Below are positions 1 to 7,763 of a stretch of DNA of 39,085 bases, in pieces; position 1 is the stretch's first letter; each line of letters opens with the position of its first letter. The translations under genes were made by a program, and so were the position numbers. Source of the stretch: a virus; IMG/VR virus record IMGVR_UViG_3300050014_001317, positions 1 through 39,085 of that record; one strand, given 5' to 3'. Below the pieces are notes generated by a model, which ran no database searches, was not told the DNA's origin, and saw only the letters and a list, made by a program, of their open reading frames with translations.

Positions 1-498
1 ATGGGTCTTAAATGCTCAATCTGTGCGCATGAGAAACGCAAGGAGATCGATAAGGCTCTCGTCGCACCAGATGCGAATTTCAGCGCAATTGCGCGTATCT
101 TTTTCGGATCAACCAAGCAAAGGGACGCACTTCGCAGACACGTCGAAAAGGGACATATCGTTGCGAAGATCACCAAAGCTGCACAAGCTCAGGCAGCACT
201 CGAATCTGACGACCTGTTCGGTGAACTGCAACAGATCCAAAAATACCAGTCGACCATCTTCGAGGAAGCCAGGAAACGAAAGAAAGACGGGTTCTTTGAT
301 CCCGACAACCGGCTTGCCTTGGAAGCGCTGAGGGATCAGTCCCGGATCGTAGAACTGAAAGCCCGCATCCAGGGCGCATTCAAGGACCCGAAACAACAGG
401 GCGCCCACAGCAGCCAGCCGACCACGCAGATCATCAAGACGATCATCGAGATTCCGGACAACGGTCGCGGCCCAAAGTCTACAGAACCAGGAGAATAA
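1..498 (+). CDS. Small terminase subunit candidate
   Basis: The 165-residue protein opens with a CSICAHEKRKEID segment, a Cys pair followed by basic residues, then a helical region and a middle part rich in charged residues; the C-terminus is low-complexity. It sits directly in front of a small gene and the large terminase, which is where the DNA-recognition (small) subunit of the packaging motor normally lies. The role is inferred mainly from position; the N-terminal part resembles a short zinc-ribbon or helix-turn-helix module seen in viral small terminases. The ATG is the first base of the window, so a longer upstream start cannot be excluded. Confidence 0.5.
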   Translation: MGLKCSICAHEKRKEIDKALVAPDANFSAIARIFFGSTKQRDALRRHVEKGHIVAKITKAAQAQAALESDDLFGELQQIQKYQSTIFEEARKRKKDGFFDPDNRLALEALRDQSRIVELKARIQGAFKDPKQQGAHSSQPTTQIIKTIIEIPDNGRGPKSTEPGE

Positions 499-502
499 TA
501 CT

Positions 503-814
503 ATGTCGAAAAATCACCAGAAACCCGAAACGAAGAACCAGGAACCGACAGAAGAACCTGATACCGCAGCGAAACCCAAGGAGACCTCGCTCTACCTTCC
601 CGCCGAGGTGAAAGCCCAGATCGAGGCGCTGAAGATAGTCCCGAACGAGGCGTTGGTGGATGTGGTCCGGAGACTCGTTGCAACCAAGGAACTACATGAG
701 GGCGAGACTGTGATGCTCACGATGCCGAAGAAATCCTTCGCTCAGCTCCAGATGGTGCTCCAGTCAGTATCGCCAGGACTCGCGGACCTCGTTGCACGGT
801 CCGTGAAAAAGTGA
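503..814 (+). CDS. Hypothetical protein between terminase genes
   Basis: This is a 103-residue protein that I do not recognise. The first 30 residues are rich in Pro, Glu, Lys and Thr and probably disordered. The rest (from about SLYLPAEVKAQIEAL) looks helical and resembles the short DNA-binding or oligomerisation proteins found beside terminases. It starts 5 bases after the upstream gene, and its TGA overlaps the GTG start of the large terminase, so the three genes are translationally coupled. It could be a second packaging accessory subunit. Confidence 0.6.
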   Translation: MSKNHQKPETKNQEPTEEPDTAAKPKETSLYLPAEVKAQIEALKIVPNEALVDVVRRLVATKELHEGETVMLTMPKKSFAQLQMVLQSVSPGLADLVARSVKK

Positions 815-2229
815 CCGTTGAAGAGATCGTGAACAAGATCGGTGCGCAACCGGGCCCTCAGTACCAGTTCCTGGGGAGCCCGGCCGATATCGCCATCTAT
901 GGCGGTGCTGCAGGGTCCGGGAAGACCTGGGCGGAATTGCTGGACCCGATGCGCGAGATAGACCGGGTCAAAGGGTTCGGCTGCGTGATCTTCCGGAGGA
1001 CCACCCCGCAGATCACGAGCCAGGGCGGCATGTGGGACACGTCGACCGAACTATATCCTCTCTTTGGCGGCGTGCCGAACCGCAGCGACCTGAAATGGGT
1101 ATTCCCGCCGTATGGCAACGCCGTCAAGATGGCACACCTCGAGTATGACAAGAACGTCTACGATTACCAGGGCTCGCAGATCCCGCTGATCGAGTTCGAC
1201 GAACTCACGCATTTCACCGAGTTCCAGTTCTGGTATCTCATGTCCCGGAACCGCTCGGTATGTGGCGTGAGGCCATACATCAGGGCGACCTGCAACCCGG
1301 ACCCTGACTCCTGGGTGGCGAAGTTCATCGAGTGGTGGATTGACCAGGAGACCGGGTATCCCATTGAGGAACGGTCCGGTGTCATGAGATGGTTCATCCG
1401 GATCAACAACGTCCTGATCTGGGCTGACACTGCTGAGGAGCTCAGTGCGATGTATCCGGAGATCCCGCCACGGTCCGTGACGTTCATCCCGGCCAAACTG
1501 GATGACAACCCGGCGCTGACCAGCAAGGACCCGAACTACCGGGCGAACCTGCTTGCGCTCCCTCACGTCGAGATGATGCGGCTGCTGCACGGCAACTGGA
1601 AGATCCGGGCGAAAGCCGGTGACGTGTTCAGAAGGGACTGGTTTACGAAGACATTCCAGGAATCCCTGTACAAAAATCTCTGGAAACTCAAAATCCAGAG
1701 CTGGGACACGGCATTCAAGGTGCCCGTCAAGAAGAAGAGCGGCCAGATGTCGGATCCCGACTATTCGGTCTGCACAACCTGGGGGCTGAACAACCAGGGC
1801 TATTTCTTACTGGACCGGTTCAAGGACCGGCTTGAGTATCCGGACCTTGTCGCGACAGCTCAGAGCCTGTTCGTGCAGCACCGGCCGCACGCGGTCCTGG
1901 TTGAGGACAAGGCCAGCGGCCAGAGCCTCATCCAGTCGCTCAGGCAGTCGACCTATAGGATCCCGGTCATTCCTGTAACACCACTGCCCGGTGATGGGAA
2001 ACGTGCCCGGGCTGAGTCCATCACGCCTCTTTTCCGGTCGAAACTCGTGTGGATGGCGGAGAACGCGTACTGGCTGAACGATTATATCGAGACCATGATC
2101 GCGTTCCCGGACCCGACCGTCCATGACGACGATGTTGACAGCACCGCTCAGGCGCTCTGGTATCTCTCTCAGGGATACCGCGGCCAGGAACGAACGGTAT
2201 ACCAGATGGAGGATACGTATGCAATCTGA
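811..2229 (+). CDS. terL: Terminase large subunit (packaging ATPase-nuclease)
   Basis: This is the DNA-packaging motor: an N-terminal ATPase translocates viral DNA into the prohead and a C-terminal RNase H-fold nuclease cuts the concatemer. Visible motifs are Walker A GGAAGSGKT (residues 31-39), Walker B LIEFDE (126-131), and nuclease acidic residues at D299 (QSWDTAF), E365-D366 (VLVEDKASG) and the HDDDVDSTAQAL cluster (438-449). The 472-residue length is normal for the family. The start is GTG, overlapping the preceding stop (GTGA). The last codons overlap a small downstream gene. The family assignment is firm; whether packaging is headful or site-specific cannot be told from sequence alone. 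Confidence 0.95.
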   Translation: MTVEEIVNKIGAQPGPQYQFLGSPADIAIYGGAAGSGKTWAELLDPMREIDRVKGFGCVIFRRTTPQITSQGGMWDTSTELYPLFGGVPNRSDLKWVFPPYGNAVKMAHLEYDKNVYDYQGSQIPLIEFDELTHFTEFQFWYLMSRNRSVCGVRPYIRATCNPDPDSWVAKFIEWWIDQETGYPIEERSGVMRWFIRINNVLIWADTAEELSAMYPEIPPRSVTFIPAKLDDNPALTSKDPNYRANLLALPHVEMMRLLHGNWKIRAKAGDVFRRDWFTKTFQESLYKNLWKLKIQSWDTAFKVPVKKKSGQMSDPDYSVCTTWGLNNQGYFLLDRFKDRLEYPDLVATAQSLFVQHRPHAVLVEDKASGQSLIQSLRQSTYRIPVIPVTPLPGDGKRARAESITPLFRSKLVWMAENAYWLNDYIETMIAFPDPTVHDDDVDSTAQALWYLSQGYRGQERTVYQMEDTYAI

Positions 2230-2338
2230 GGAGAATGTGAAACGGAATGAAGAGAAGACGGAATTCAGGGCCGCTCCCTGTGGAAGGATACTGACGATCA
2301 AGACGTGCCCAAAGGAGGAGACCCATCATGATTCGTGA
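2219..2338 (+). CDS. Small ORF between terminase and portal (39 aa)
   Basis: A 39-codon reading frame starts with ATG at 2219, six bases after a good ribosome-binding site (GGAGGA at 2208-2213 region), overlaps the last 11 bases of the terminase gene, and ends with a TGA that overlaps the portal start by 11 bases. It therefore fills an otherwise empty 98-base gap exactly. The product is hydrophilic with two Cys residues (APCGRILTIKTCPKEE). I recognise no family. It may be a real small protein or simply a device to couple terminase and portal translation. Confidence 0.45.
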   Translation: MQSEENVKRNEEKTEFRAAPCGRILTIKTCPKEETHHDS

Positions 2339-4010
2339 ACAGATAGCCGATATCGTGTCAGGAGGCCAGCTCTCGCAGGCCCGCCAACAGAGCGAACAGA
2401 TGCAACGAACCACCCAGGAACTCAAGCTCGAGGTCCAGGGTCTCACCCGGAAAGTCGAGAGGCTTGGCGGCGATGATGAATTCGTCAGGGAAGATTACTC
2501 GTCTCCCGAATGGATCAACCGGATGCAGCAGGACCGACAGTGGGCCCTGATCTCGGGTGCCGTCCGACACCGTATCATCCAGAAGATGGAAGTCGAATGG
2601 TACGCGGACCTGGCGAATTACATGTGGACCTACAGCCCGCTGATCCGCAGGGTCATTGACGTTAAGACCCAGTTCACGTTCATCAAGATGTTCACCATCA
2701 CGTCAAAGACGAAGAACACGCAGAACATTATCGATGCGGTGATGAACGATCAGCTCAACCGGAACGCCCTTTTCTCGAAACAGGCTGTCAACGAAGTCGA
2801 TGCCGAACTGCAGAAGACCGGCAACGTCTTCATCGCGATCTATACCGGCACCATCCCCGCAACGACCCAGATTCGGGTCTTCACGGCATATGAGATCACC
2901 GATATCCTCTATGATCCGGAAGATATGGCCTGCCCGTCGTTCTACCTGAGGACCTGGATTGACAACAACGGCGACCAGCACCAGAAACTGTATCCCTCGG
3001 CGTTCAATACACGGCCGATGATCAACCTTACTGGTCTGTATCCTGGTATCGAAATCGACCGGAAAGTCATCGTTTATCACATGAGCGCGAAGAAAGCCAT
3101 CAAACAGAAATGGGCCCTCACTGAGCTGACACCGGTCCTCCGCTGGGCGAAAGCGCACGAAGGGTTCCTGGAGGATTTCGGCGCGATCGTTAAGTCGCTG
3201 CGGAAATACTCGACGATGTTCACGACCAAGGGGGGACAAGCTCAGGTTGGCGCAATCGCTGGCCAGCTCCAGGGCGATCCGAACCATATCGGTGGACCAC
3301 TGCAGAGCAATCCTGCAGGTTCGATCATGGTCTCTGAGTTCGGCAACGATTTCAAAGTCGTTGATGCAGGCTCAGGGAAGATTGTTGGCGCGGATGACGG
3401 CCGGTACTTCCTGCTGATGGTCTGTGCGGGTACTGGGACGCCTGAGACGGTATTGATGGGAGATCCATCAACCGGCAACCTCGCGACCGCCAAGGAGTTG
3501 AGCGGGCCTTTCATGGACTTGATCCTCGATCGCCAGACCGCTTGGGAAGAAACGTTCCGGAGGATCTTCACTGCTATCCTCGGGAAAGATGCGGCGTTTG
3601 AGGTCTCGTTCCCGCCTATCAGGTCGACCGATGCGACTCAGTACATTACGTCGCTCATCGCTGCGTTTACCCTCAACGGCCAGAAACCGGCTGGTTCGAT
3701 GATGAGCCGGGACTTCATCCGCGGTCTTTACGAGTCGCTGGAGATAGATTTACCATCCGATGAGGACCTTGACAAGATGGTTGCCGACATGGACGAACTC
3801 GCCCAGGATGCCACGGCCACGCCATCCCAGGATACGCTGGACCAGTTCAACAAGCTGGCGAACATTGCCCGTACAAAGGAAGCGTCTCAGGCCGGTGTGC
3901 CGAAACCAGTGCTGCAGACCGCGAAGACGGCACGTGATCAGTTTATGGAAGATACGGAGGGGATGGTTGACGCAATCGCAAACGCTGTCAGAGTCAACGA
4001 CAGCACCTGA
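2328..4010 (+). CDS. Portal protein
   Basis: This is a 560-residue portal candidate, the dodecameric ring at the packaging vertex through which DNA enters and leaves. It follows the large terminase and precedes a MuF-like minor head gene, the canonical order. The N-terminal 20-50 region is a short coiled coil; the core contains a typical portal beta-rich wing (around YEITDILYDPEDM) and a later helical stem, with a Gln/Asp/Ala-rich C-terminal tail. A clear Shine-Dalgarno sequence (AAAGGAGGAG) lies just upstream of the ATG. The call relies on position, length and general resemblance to Mu gp29/SPP1 gp6-type portals. Confidence 0.85.
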   Translation: MIREQIADIVSGGQLSQARQQSEQMQRTTQELKLEVQGLTRKVERLGGDDEFVREDYSSPEWINRMQQDRQWALISGAVRHRIIQKMEVEWYADLANYMWTYSPLIRRVIDVKTQFTFIKMFTITSKTKNTQNIIDAVMNDQLNRNALFSKQAVNEVDAELQKTGNVFIAIYTGTIPATTQIRVFTAYEITDILYDPEDMACPSFYLRTWIDNNGDQHQKLYPSAFNTRPMINLTGLYPGIEIDRKVIVYHMSAKKAIKQKWALTELTPVLRWAKAHEGFLEDFGAIVKSLRKYSTMFTTKGGQAQVGAIAGQLQGDPNHIGGPLQSNPAGSIMVSEFGNDFKVVDAGSGKIVGADDGRYFLLMVCAGTGTPETVLMGDPSTGNLATAKELSGPFMDLILDRQTAWEETFRRIFTAILGKDAAFEVSFPPIRSTDATQYITSLIAAFTLNGQKPAGSMMSRDFIRGLYESLEIDLPSDEDLDKMVADMDELAQDATATPSQDTLDQFNKLANIARTKEASQAGVPKPVLQTAKTARDQFMEDTEGMVDAIANAVRVNDST

Positions 4011-5517
4011 GATCCTGGTCCTCGACAACCTGCTGCAGTTCATCGAGTATCACGTTGACGCGGTAAAGTCGAACCTGGTCTCATCGCTCGCCCGGGATAT
4101 CACCATCGCATACCATCTCGGTGGCAAGAAGGCCGGCAAAGAGATCGGGGTCAGCGGCCCGCTGGGTCTTCAGGGCCTTGAACCGATCTATGCCCGACTC
4201 GGCCCTATCCTGGACAAAACATTCGGGTCTATGGGTGCAGAACTCACCGACATCATCAAGGCCGGGCTGAAGAACGGGTCCACGTATGCAACAGTGCAAA
4301 AGCAGCTGGCCGACAAGATCCGCAGCGGCTGGGGGCATTACATCACGTTCGACAACACTGGCGAGTCACGGAAGGTCGTGCGGGTATCTCCCTCCGGTAA
4401 GCTCTCGTTCGTAGACACAACGGTCACCCGCCCGGTCACGCTCTCAGCTGAGACCTATGCGGACACGCTGGGACGGACCGCGATGAAACAGGCCTACGCT
4501 GCAGGCCATTTCCAGCGATACCAGGAGAACGGTTACAAAGGTTGGGTTTATCTCAGCGTTTGCGATGAACGGACCCGGCCCTGGCACCTGGCACTGCACG
4601 GCCTCGTGTTCCTGTTCGGGTCTCCTGAGGAGGCGATGGCCAAGCAGGTGATGTCGGAGTATAACTGCAGGTGCCGGCCCGCTGCATGGTTTGATAATGC
4701 CTCGATCGACACGCCGCCCTCCACATATGCAGCTGAACGGAAAGACTGGGCGGAACAGGCCCTGACCGAGAACCCGACACCGCCCAACGCTGAGTACCTG
4801 CAGCAGGTTGTCCAGCACTCGGAAGCGGTGAAGGAAGCGTTTGATCCGAGTGAACCTCGTGACGATCAAGGGAAATGGACAGGAGATGGGGGCGGGAGTT
4901 CATCAAAAGGAGGTAATGCCTCCAGTATTGCGCAATCGATGCACAACACCGCCAAAGAACACGCAGATAGAATAATGAATGACTTTTCGTCTGTATCAGA
5001 ATCTAATGGAGGAAAACTTGTAAATACCGAATACCGGGTTAAATCACAAAAATCTATTGACCGAAAGATCAACGAGGATCACACAGAATTATTAAAAATC
5101 AACCCAAACGCCACAAGAGAAGATGCTGCAAAAGGTGTCCGCGATAATATACGTTTCACCTCAACAGTAGATCCCGATTCTTATACTACACACGTAGATG
5201 CGACACTACACCAATTAGAATCAAATGGGTATGAGGTAGTGACCTTTAAAAATCAGTGGAATGCAGAAGATTATCACGGGATTAATACTTACGTTAAAAA
5301 CCCCAATGGTATAGTATCAGAACTCCAATTCCACACCCCGGAATCGTTTGGAGTAAAAGAGCCCGGTTCGCATGTATTATATGAGATTGTCCGAGATAGC
5401 GGGAGATCGTGGGAAGCAAGAGTGGGAGCGCAAAACAAACTCGTTGATTTGTGGGCTCCCGTGAAAGTTCCCAAAGGGGTATCAGGATATAAATTCGTCT
5501 CAAAGAAGGTGAAATAA
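3967..5517 (+). CDS. MuF-like minor head protein fused to RelA/SpoT-like toxin domain
   Basis: Residues 1-240 are a MuF (Mu gpF / SPP1 gp7) minor head protein with the typical C199-D200...RTR...H207 and NCRC (233-236) signature. A Gly/Ser linker of the FDPSEPRDDQGKW type (292-304) leads to a C-terminal domain (about 330-515) that resembles RelA/SpoT nucleotide pyrophosphokinases: RVKSQKSIDRK (357-367), D393 in VRDNIRFT, Y436-G438 in DYHGINTYV and E452 in ELQFHTPES. MuF proteins carrying variable C-terminal toxins are known from bacterial temperate phages; this appears to be an archaeal-virus example. DNA encoding the toxin part is visibly more AT-rich than the head part. I chose TTG at 3967 because GGAGG ends 6 bases upstream; it overlaps portal by 44 bases. 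The enzymatic activity is inference. Confidence 0.8.
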   Translation: MTQSQTLSESTTAPEILVLDNLLQFIEYHVDAVKSNLVSSLARDITIAYHLGGKKAGKEIGVSGPLGLQGLEPIYARLGPILDKTFGSMGAELTDIIKAGLKNGSTYATVQKQLADKIRSGWGHYITFDNTGESRKVVRVSPSGKLSFVDTTVTRPVTLSAETYADTLGRTAMKQAYAAGHFQRYQENGYKGWVYLSVCDERTRPWHLALHGLVFLFGSPEEAMAKQVMSEYNCRCRPAAWFDNASIDTPPSTYAAERKDWAEQALTENPTPPNAEYLQQVVQHSEAVKEAFDPSEPRDDQGKWTGDGGGSSSKGGNASSIAQSMHNTAKEHADRIMNDFSSVSESNGGKLVNTEYRVKSQKSIDRKINEDHTELLKINPNATREDAAKGVRDNIRFTSTVDPDSYTTHVDATLHQLESNGYEVVTFKNQWNAEDYHGINTYVKNPNGIVSELQFHTPESFGVKEPGSHVLYEIVRDSGRSWEARVGAQNKLVDLWAPVKVPKGVSGYKFVSKKVK

Positions 5518-5519
5518 TT

Positions 5520-5708
5520 ATGGTTAAAACAGAGTATTACGTTTGGAATAGCGTAATGGGAAAGGCACTTTTGAAAAAAGAAGGTGCAGAGTGTTTCATA
5601 TTTAATTATAAGAAGGAATGGGAACCCGCACAATCCCTCTATACAAAAATAGCGATGGACCCCGATGTGGACGACATCACAGAAGCAGAAGCGCAAAAAT
5701 ATTTATAA
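5520..5708 (+). CDS. Small protein, possible immunity factor for MuF toxin
   Basis: A 62-residue acidic protein begins 2 bases after the toxin-bearing MuF gene, with GAAGGTGA just upstream as ribosome-binding site. It shares the AT-rich composition of the toxin domain and not that of the head genes, so the two probably travelled together. The C-terminal half (AMDPDVDDITEAEAQKYL) is strongly acidic. No family is recognised. Position directly behind a polymorphic toxin domain is the usual place for its immunity protein, which is the basis for the suggestion. Its stop overlaps the stop of the convergent zinc-ribbon gene. Confidence 0.6.
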   Translation: MVKTEYYVWNSVMGKALLKKEGAECFIFNYKKEWEPAQSLYTKIAMDPDVDDITEAEAQKYL

Positions 5709-5843
5709 TTCTTTTTCGTTTTTCATAAATGGGTGCCCACAATCAACACACTGATATCGCTGTCTCTTTCCTCCTTTTCTCGGAGCGAATCCAATTTTTA
5801 TAATATGGTCTTTCTTGCATTTGGGGCAAGTCATTTCTTCCAT
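5703..5843 (-). CDS. Small zinc-ribbon protein (46 aa)
   Basis: The minus strand encodes a 46-residue protein with two CxxC pairs, TCPKCKKDH and QCVDCGHPF, separated by a basic stretch (RKGGKRQRYQ). This is the fold seen at the N-terminus of some transposases and in stand-alone viral zinc ribbons that bind nucleic acid or protein. It is the last gene of the minus-strand block. Either ATG 5843 or an internal ATG at 5834 (which forms an ATGA overlap with the upstream stop) may be the start. Its TAA overlaps the end of the convergent plus-strand gene. Confidence 0.65.
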   Translation of the reverse strand: MEEMTCPKCKKDHIIKIGFAPRKGGKRQRYQCVDCGHPFMKNEKEL

Positions 5844-6019
5844 TTGTTCACCACTTCAATGTATGATCGACCATCATAAACAATCTGATCCTTCTCTGGA
5901 CACTGTGTTTTGAAGTATTCGACATTCACGGGATCGATATGTTCATACGCACGATCCCCCTGAAAGATTATAACCGGGTAATCGGGCCCCCGGAAGAGGT
6001 TGCACAATCCCGCATTCAT
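5831..6019 (-). CDS. Hypothetical protein (62 aa)
   Basis: A 62-residue protein of no recognised family, with a central Tyr/Asp-rich stretch (PDYPVIIFQGDRAYEHIDP) and a basic C-terminus. It is coupled at both ends: its ATG overlaps the stop of the DUF6908-like gene by four bases, and its stop overlaps the zinc-ribbon gene. The strict overlaps make it likely to be a translated gene of the minus-strand block. Confidence 0.6.
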   Translation of the reverse strand: MNAGLCNLFRGPDYPVIIFQGDRAYEHIDPVNVEYFKTQCPEKDQIVYDGRSYIEVVNKWKK

Positions 6020-6528
6020 GCTACTTCAATTCCGTATTTTATCCGGTTTGCCTCACACTCATCAGCATATGCGGTTACTTGTGCATCTGTCATATAGGGG
6101 GTAATTGTTTTTGTGGTTGGGGGATTGGCCTTAAATCCCTGATCTATGAGGTTCTTAAGCCATCCATTCAGGAAGATATTGAGATCCTTTTTGAGTTTTG
6201 GGCACACTTTACCCGGCTCTGGATATACCTGTTGGTAGATTCCGAGTCCGTCCTGTTGATAGGTCAATGCCTCGACCGCTTTAAGGCCGGGATATATCCG
6301 GATCTCCATATCAGGGTCCGCCATCAGATCACCATTCTGGGTGTAATTATGCGCCATGCTGATCCGTATCGTTCCCTCTTTCTCGGTTGTCAGTCGGTCC
6401 AGGGCCAGCGCCATATACGGTTTGTTCTCAATCTTCAGGTACTCTTTAAAGGCGGGATGCCCGGTATTATCCAGAATCCCGATCTTCTGCATCTTGTCAA
6501 ACATCGTCTCGTAAATTAATTTCTTCAT
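6016..6528 (-). CDS. DUF6908-like protein
   Basis: This 170-residue protein has a core, ISMAHNYTQNGDLMADPDME (residues about 56-75) followed by ALTYQQDGLGIYQQVY, which matches my memory of DUF6908, a domain common in plasmid and phage accessory genes and of unknown function. The C-terminal 40 residues are a separate Thr-rich tail. It overlaps the LPD29-like gene and the following 62-residue gene by four bases each (ATGA), so all are one transcript. A role in DNA-element maintenance or anti-defence is conceivable but not shown. Confidence 0.65.
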   Translation of the reverse strand: MKKLIYETMFDKMQKIGILDNTGHPAFKEYLKIENKPYMALALDRLTTEKEGTIRISMAHNYTQNGDLMADPDMEIRIYPGLKAVEALTYQQDGLGIYQQVYPEPGKVCPKLKKDLNIFLNGWLKNLIDQGFKANPPTTKTITPYMTDAQVTAYADECEANRIKYGIEVA

Positions 6529-6911
6529 ATTACAAGCACCCCCGGCGCGTTCGTTGGAACAAATTTATGTTTCTTATCCCATTTTCCGATATGCAGGTTA
6601 ATGAAGAATGTGTTATCTCCATAATCTGCACCCATATCACCAGCGTTCCGGTCATAGCAGGCCTTGACGCTGTTGATAATCTCAATCACATGCTGGAACA
6701 CAATTTTCATTTTCGTGTTGTAATTCTCGCTCTCTTTAAACCAGTAGTGGTTTACTTGAATGTAATCCTCCTTAAATGGCAGGTCGCTCTCCATTAATGC
6801 AACTTTAACCTCGCTGTAATCCTTGTTTGTAATGCTCCATTTATAACCGGGATACGCTGCTTTGATTTTATCCCGGATTGTTTTCACATCCTCTTTGCTG
6901 ATGTATGCCAT
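6525..6911 (-). CDS. LPD29-like phage accessory protein
   Basis: A 128-residue protein beginning MAYISKEDVKTIRDKIKAAY. The N-terminal fold signature (helix, then YPGYKWSITNKDYSEVKVAL) resembles the LPD29 'large polyvalent protein-associated' domain, and the C-terminal DYGDNTFFINLHIGKWDKK resembles a protein family common in large phages whose members end with a similar 'vdInvGkWdK' strand. Function is unknown for both. It is co-transcribed with the DUF6908-like gene, a pairing that suggests a shared mobile-element role. Family recognition is from memory of motifs and should be tested by profile search. Confidence 0.6.
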   Translation of the reverse strand: MAYISKEDVKTIRDKIKAAYPGYKWSITNKDYSEVKVALMESDLPFKEDYIQVNHYWFKESENYNTKMKIVFQHVIEIINSVKACYDRNAGDMGADYGDNTFFINLHIGKWDKKHKFVPTNAPGVLVI

Positions 6912-6912
6912 T

Positions 6913-7095
6913 TCAAACCTCTTTCAAATCCGTTGCTTTCACAATCTTTACCGTATATTTTTTGAAGTCCGGGTGATCGAGTTTTGCATAATCGGGGAAA
7001 CTATACCCAAACGCATCCCAATGATCCGGAGCATCTACGATGATGGGGGCGCAGAAGTTTGCTGCGTATGTCCACCACACAACATATTTTTTCAT
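6913..7095 (-). CDS. Hypothetical protein (60 aa), cargo block
   Basis: A 60-residue Tyr/Trp/Asp-rich protein (MKKYVVWWTYAANF...). I place the start at ATG 7095 because AGGA lies a few bases upstream and the reading frame before it overlaps a better small membrane ORF. It ends one base before the LPD29-like gene. The motif DHWDAFGYSFPDYAKLDH is suggestive of a small single-domain protein; no family is recognised. Confidence 0.55.
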   Translation of the reverse strand: MKKYVVWWTYAANFCAPIIVDAPDHWDAFGYSFPDYAKLDHPDFKKYTVKIVKATDLKEV

Positions 7096-7096
7096 T

Positions 7097-7192
7097 TTAG
7101 CATCCTGTGTCATAATCCGCTGCATGTGCAGCCGCCGTTCCCATGTCCAACACTGCCGCAACCAGGGCGGCGATAAATGCAAAGATTCCCAT
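7097..7192 (-). CDS. Predicted small membrane or secreted peptide (31 aa)
   Basis: The first frame of the minus-strand block encodes 31 residues starting with a hydrophobic helix (MGIFAFIAALVAAVLDMGTA). GGAGTG lies about 9 bases before the ATG, and the stop is one base from the next start. It may be a small membrane protein or leader-like peptide. It is too short for a family call. Confidence 0.4.
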   Translation of the reverse strand: MGIFAFIAALVAAVLDMGTAAAHAADYDTGC

Positions 7193-7233
7193 CTCGTTTT
7201 CACTCCTTTTTTCTACATACTATCATGAGATTC

Positions 7234-7248
7234 ATAAATATTTAAAAC
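7234..7248 (-). promoter_or_regulatory. TATA-like promoter for minus-strand cargo block
   Basis: Read on the minus strand the region gives TTTTAAATATTTATG, an archaeal-type TATA element about 45-55 bases upstream of the first ATG (7192). It would give a short leader that contains the GGAGTG ribosome-binding site. It lies in the only non-coding gap between the divergent minus block and the plus-strand genes. Confidence 0.4.
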
Positions 7249-7271
7249 TACCTACCTACCCACCTACCTAT
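7249..7271. repeat. CCTA/CTAC tetranucleotide microsatellite
   Basis: A run of CTAC CTAC CTAC CCAC CTAC CTA lies in the divergent intergenic gap 7193-7464, upstream of the TATA-like element of the minus block. Tetranucleotide tracts can change length by slippage, which could affect promoter strength. The rest of this gap (7272-7464) shows no convincing gene; a plus frame that crosses it lacks a plausible start. Confidence 0.7.
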
Positions 7272-7464
7272 AAACTCCGGGGTGCGAATAACTATATAGA
7301 GGCAAGCAACGAAGAGGACAAAAAAAGTACTCCCAAATTATTACTGGAGTGGACGCGATCCAAAAAGATATCTTTGGCGGGAGCGAACAAGCTCAATACT
7401 GAAAACATCGCCAGAAACGCGATAAACCGGTACGGGCTGTCAGCCTGTTATACAGAGGCAAAAC

Positions 7465-7689
7465 ATGACAATTCTCGATGGACCCGAATGGGATTATCAG
7501 ACTCATTGGTTTAGCGAACCCTGTACTTTCTGTGATAACCTGATTGGAGCGGGGTTAGATAAAACCTGCAATGCGTTCCCCAAAGGGATACCGAAAGAAA
7601 TCTGGCTAGGTAATAATCCCCACACTTCTCCTTATCCCGGCGATCATGGTATCCAGTTCAAGCAAAGAGATCCAGCCAAAACCGAATAG
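7465..7689 (+). CDS. Small Cys-containing conserved-type protein
   Basis: A 74-residue protein with CTFCDNLIGAGLDKTCNAFP followed by GIPKEIWLG and a PYPGDHGIQF segment. This pattern (CxxC...CxAFPxGIPxxI...HxxPxxGDxGIxF) is one I associate with a widespread small uncharacterised family found in prokaryotic genomes and mobile elements, likely metal-binding through the three Cys and a His. AGAGG sits six bases before the ATG. It lies alone between the divergent cargo block and the head genes, followed by a perfect palindrome. Confidence 0.65.
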   Translation: MTILDGPEWDYQTHWFSEPCTFCDNLIGAGLDKTCNAFPKGIPKEIWLGNNPHTSPYPGDHGIQFKQRDPAKTE

Positions 7690-7720
7690 TCACAGATCAT
7701 CTGTGACTTTGTGGCTTTTT
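7688..7720 (+). terminator. Perfect palindrome with downstream T-run
   Basis: AGTCACAGAT-C-ATCTGTGACT (7688-7708) has 10-base arms around one base and begins at the stop codon of the preceding gene. TTTGTGGCTTTTT follows. It can act as a terminator or, given its near-zero loop, as an operator for a dimeric regulator. A partial third copy, ATCTGTG, occurs at 7721-7727. Confidence 0.5.
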
Positions 7721-7763
7721 ATCTGTGCAGCGGTTTGATTCGGTTAATCCCGGCCTATAAACA

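Noticed and set aside
3760-3966. Longer upstream start for the MuF gene
   Set aside because: It would overlap the portal gene by 250 bases, and its residues are low-complexity Arg/Thr/Pro; TTG 3967 has a well-placed GGAGG.
7143-7514. 123-residue plus-strand frame over the microsatellite gap
   Set aside because: It begins inside the opposite-strand cargo block, crosses the tetranucleotide repeat, and overlaps the better supported gene at 7465.
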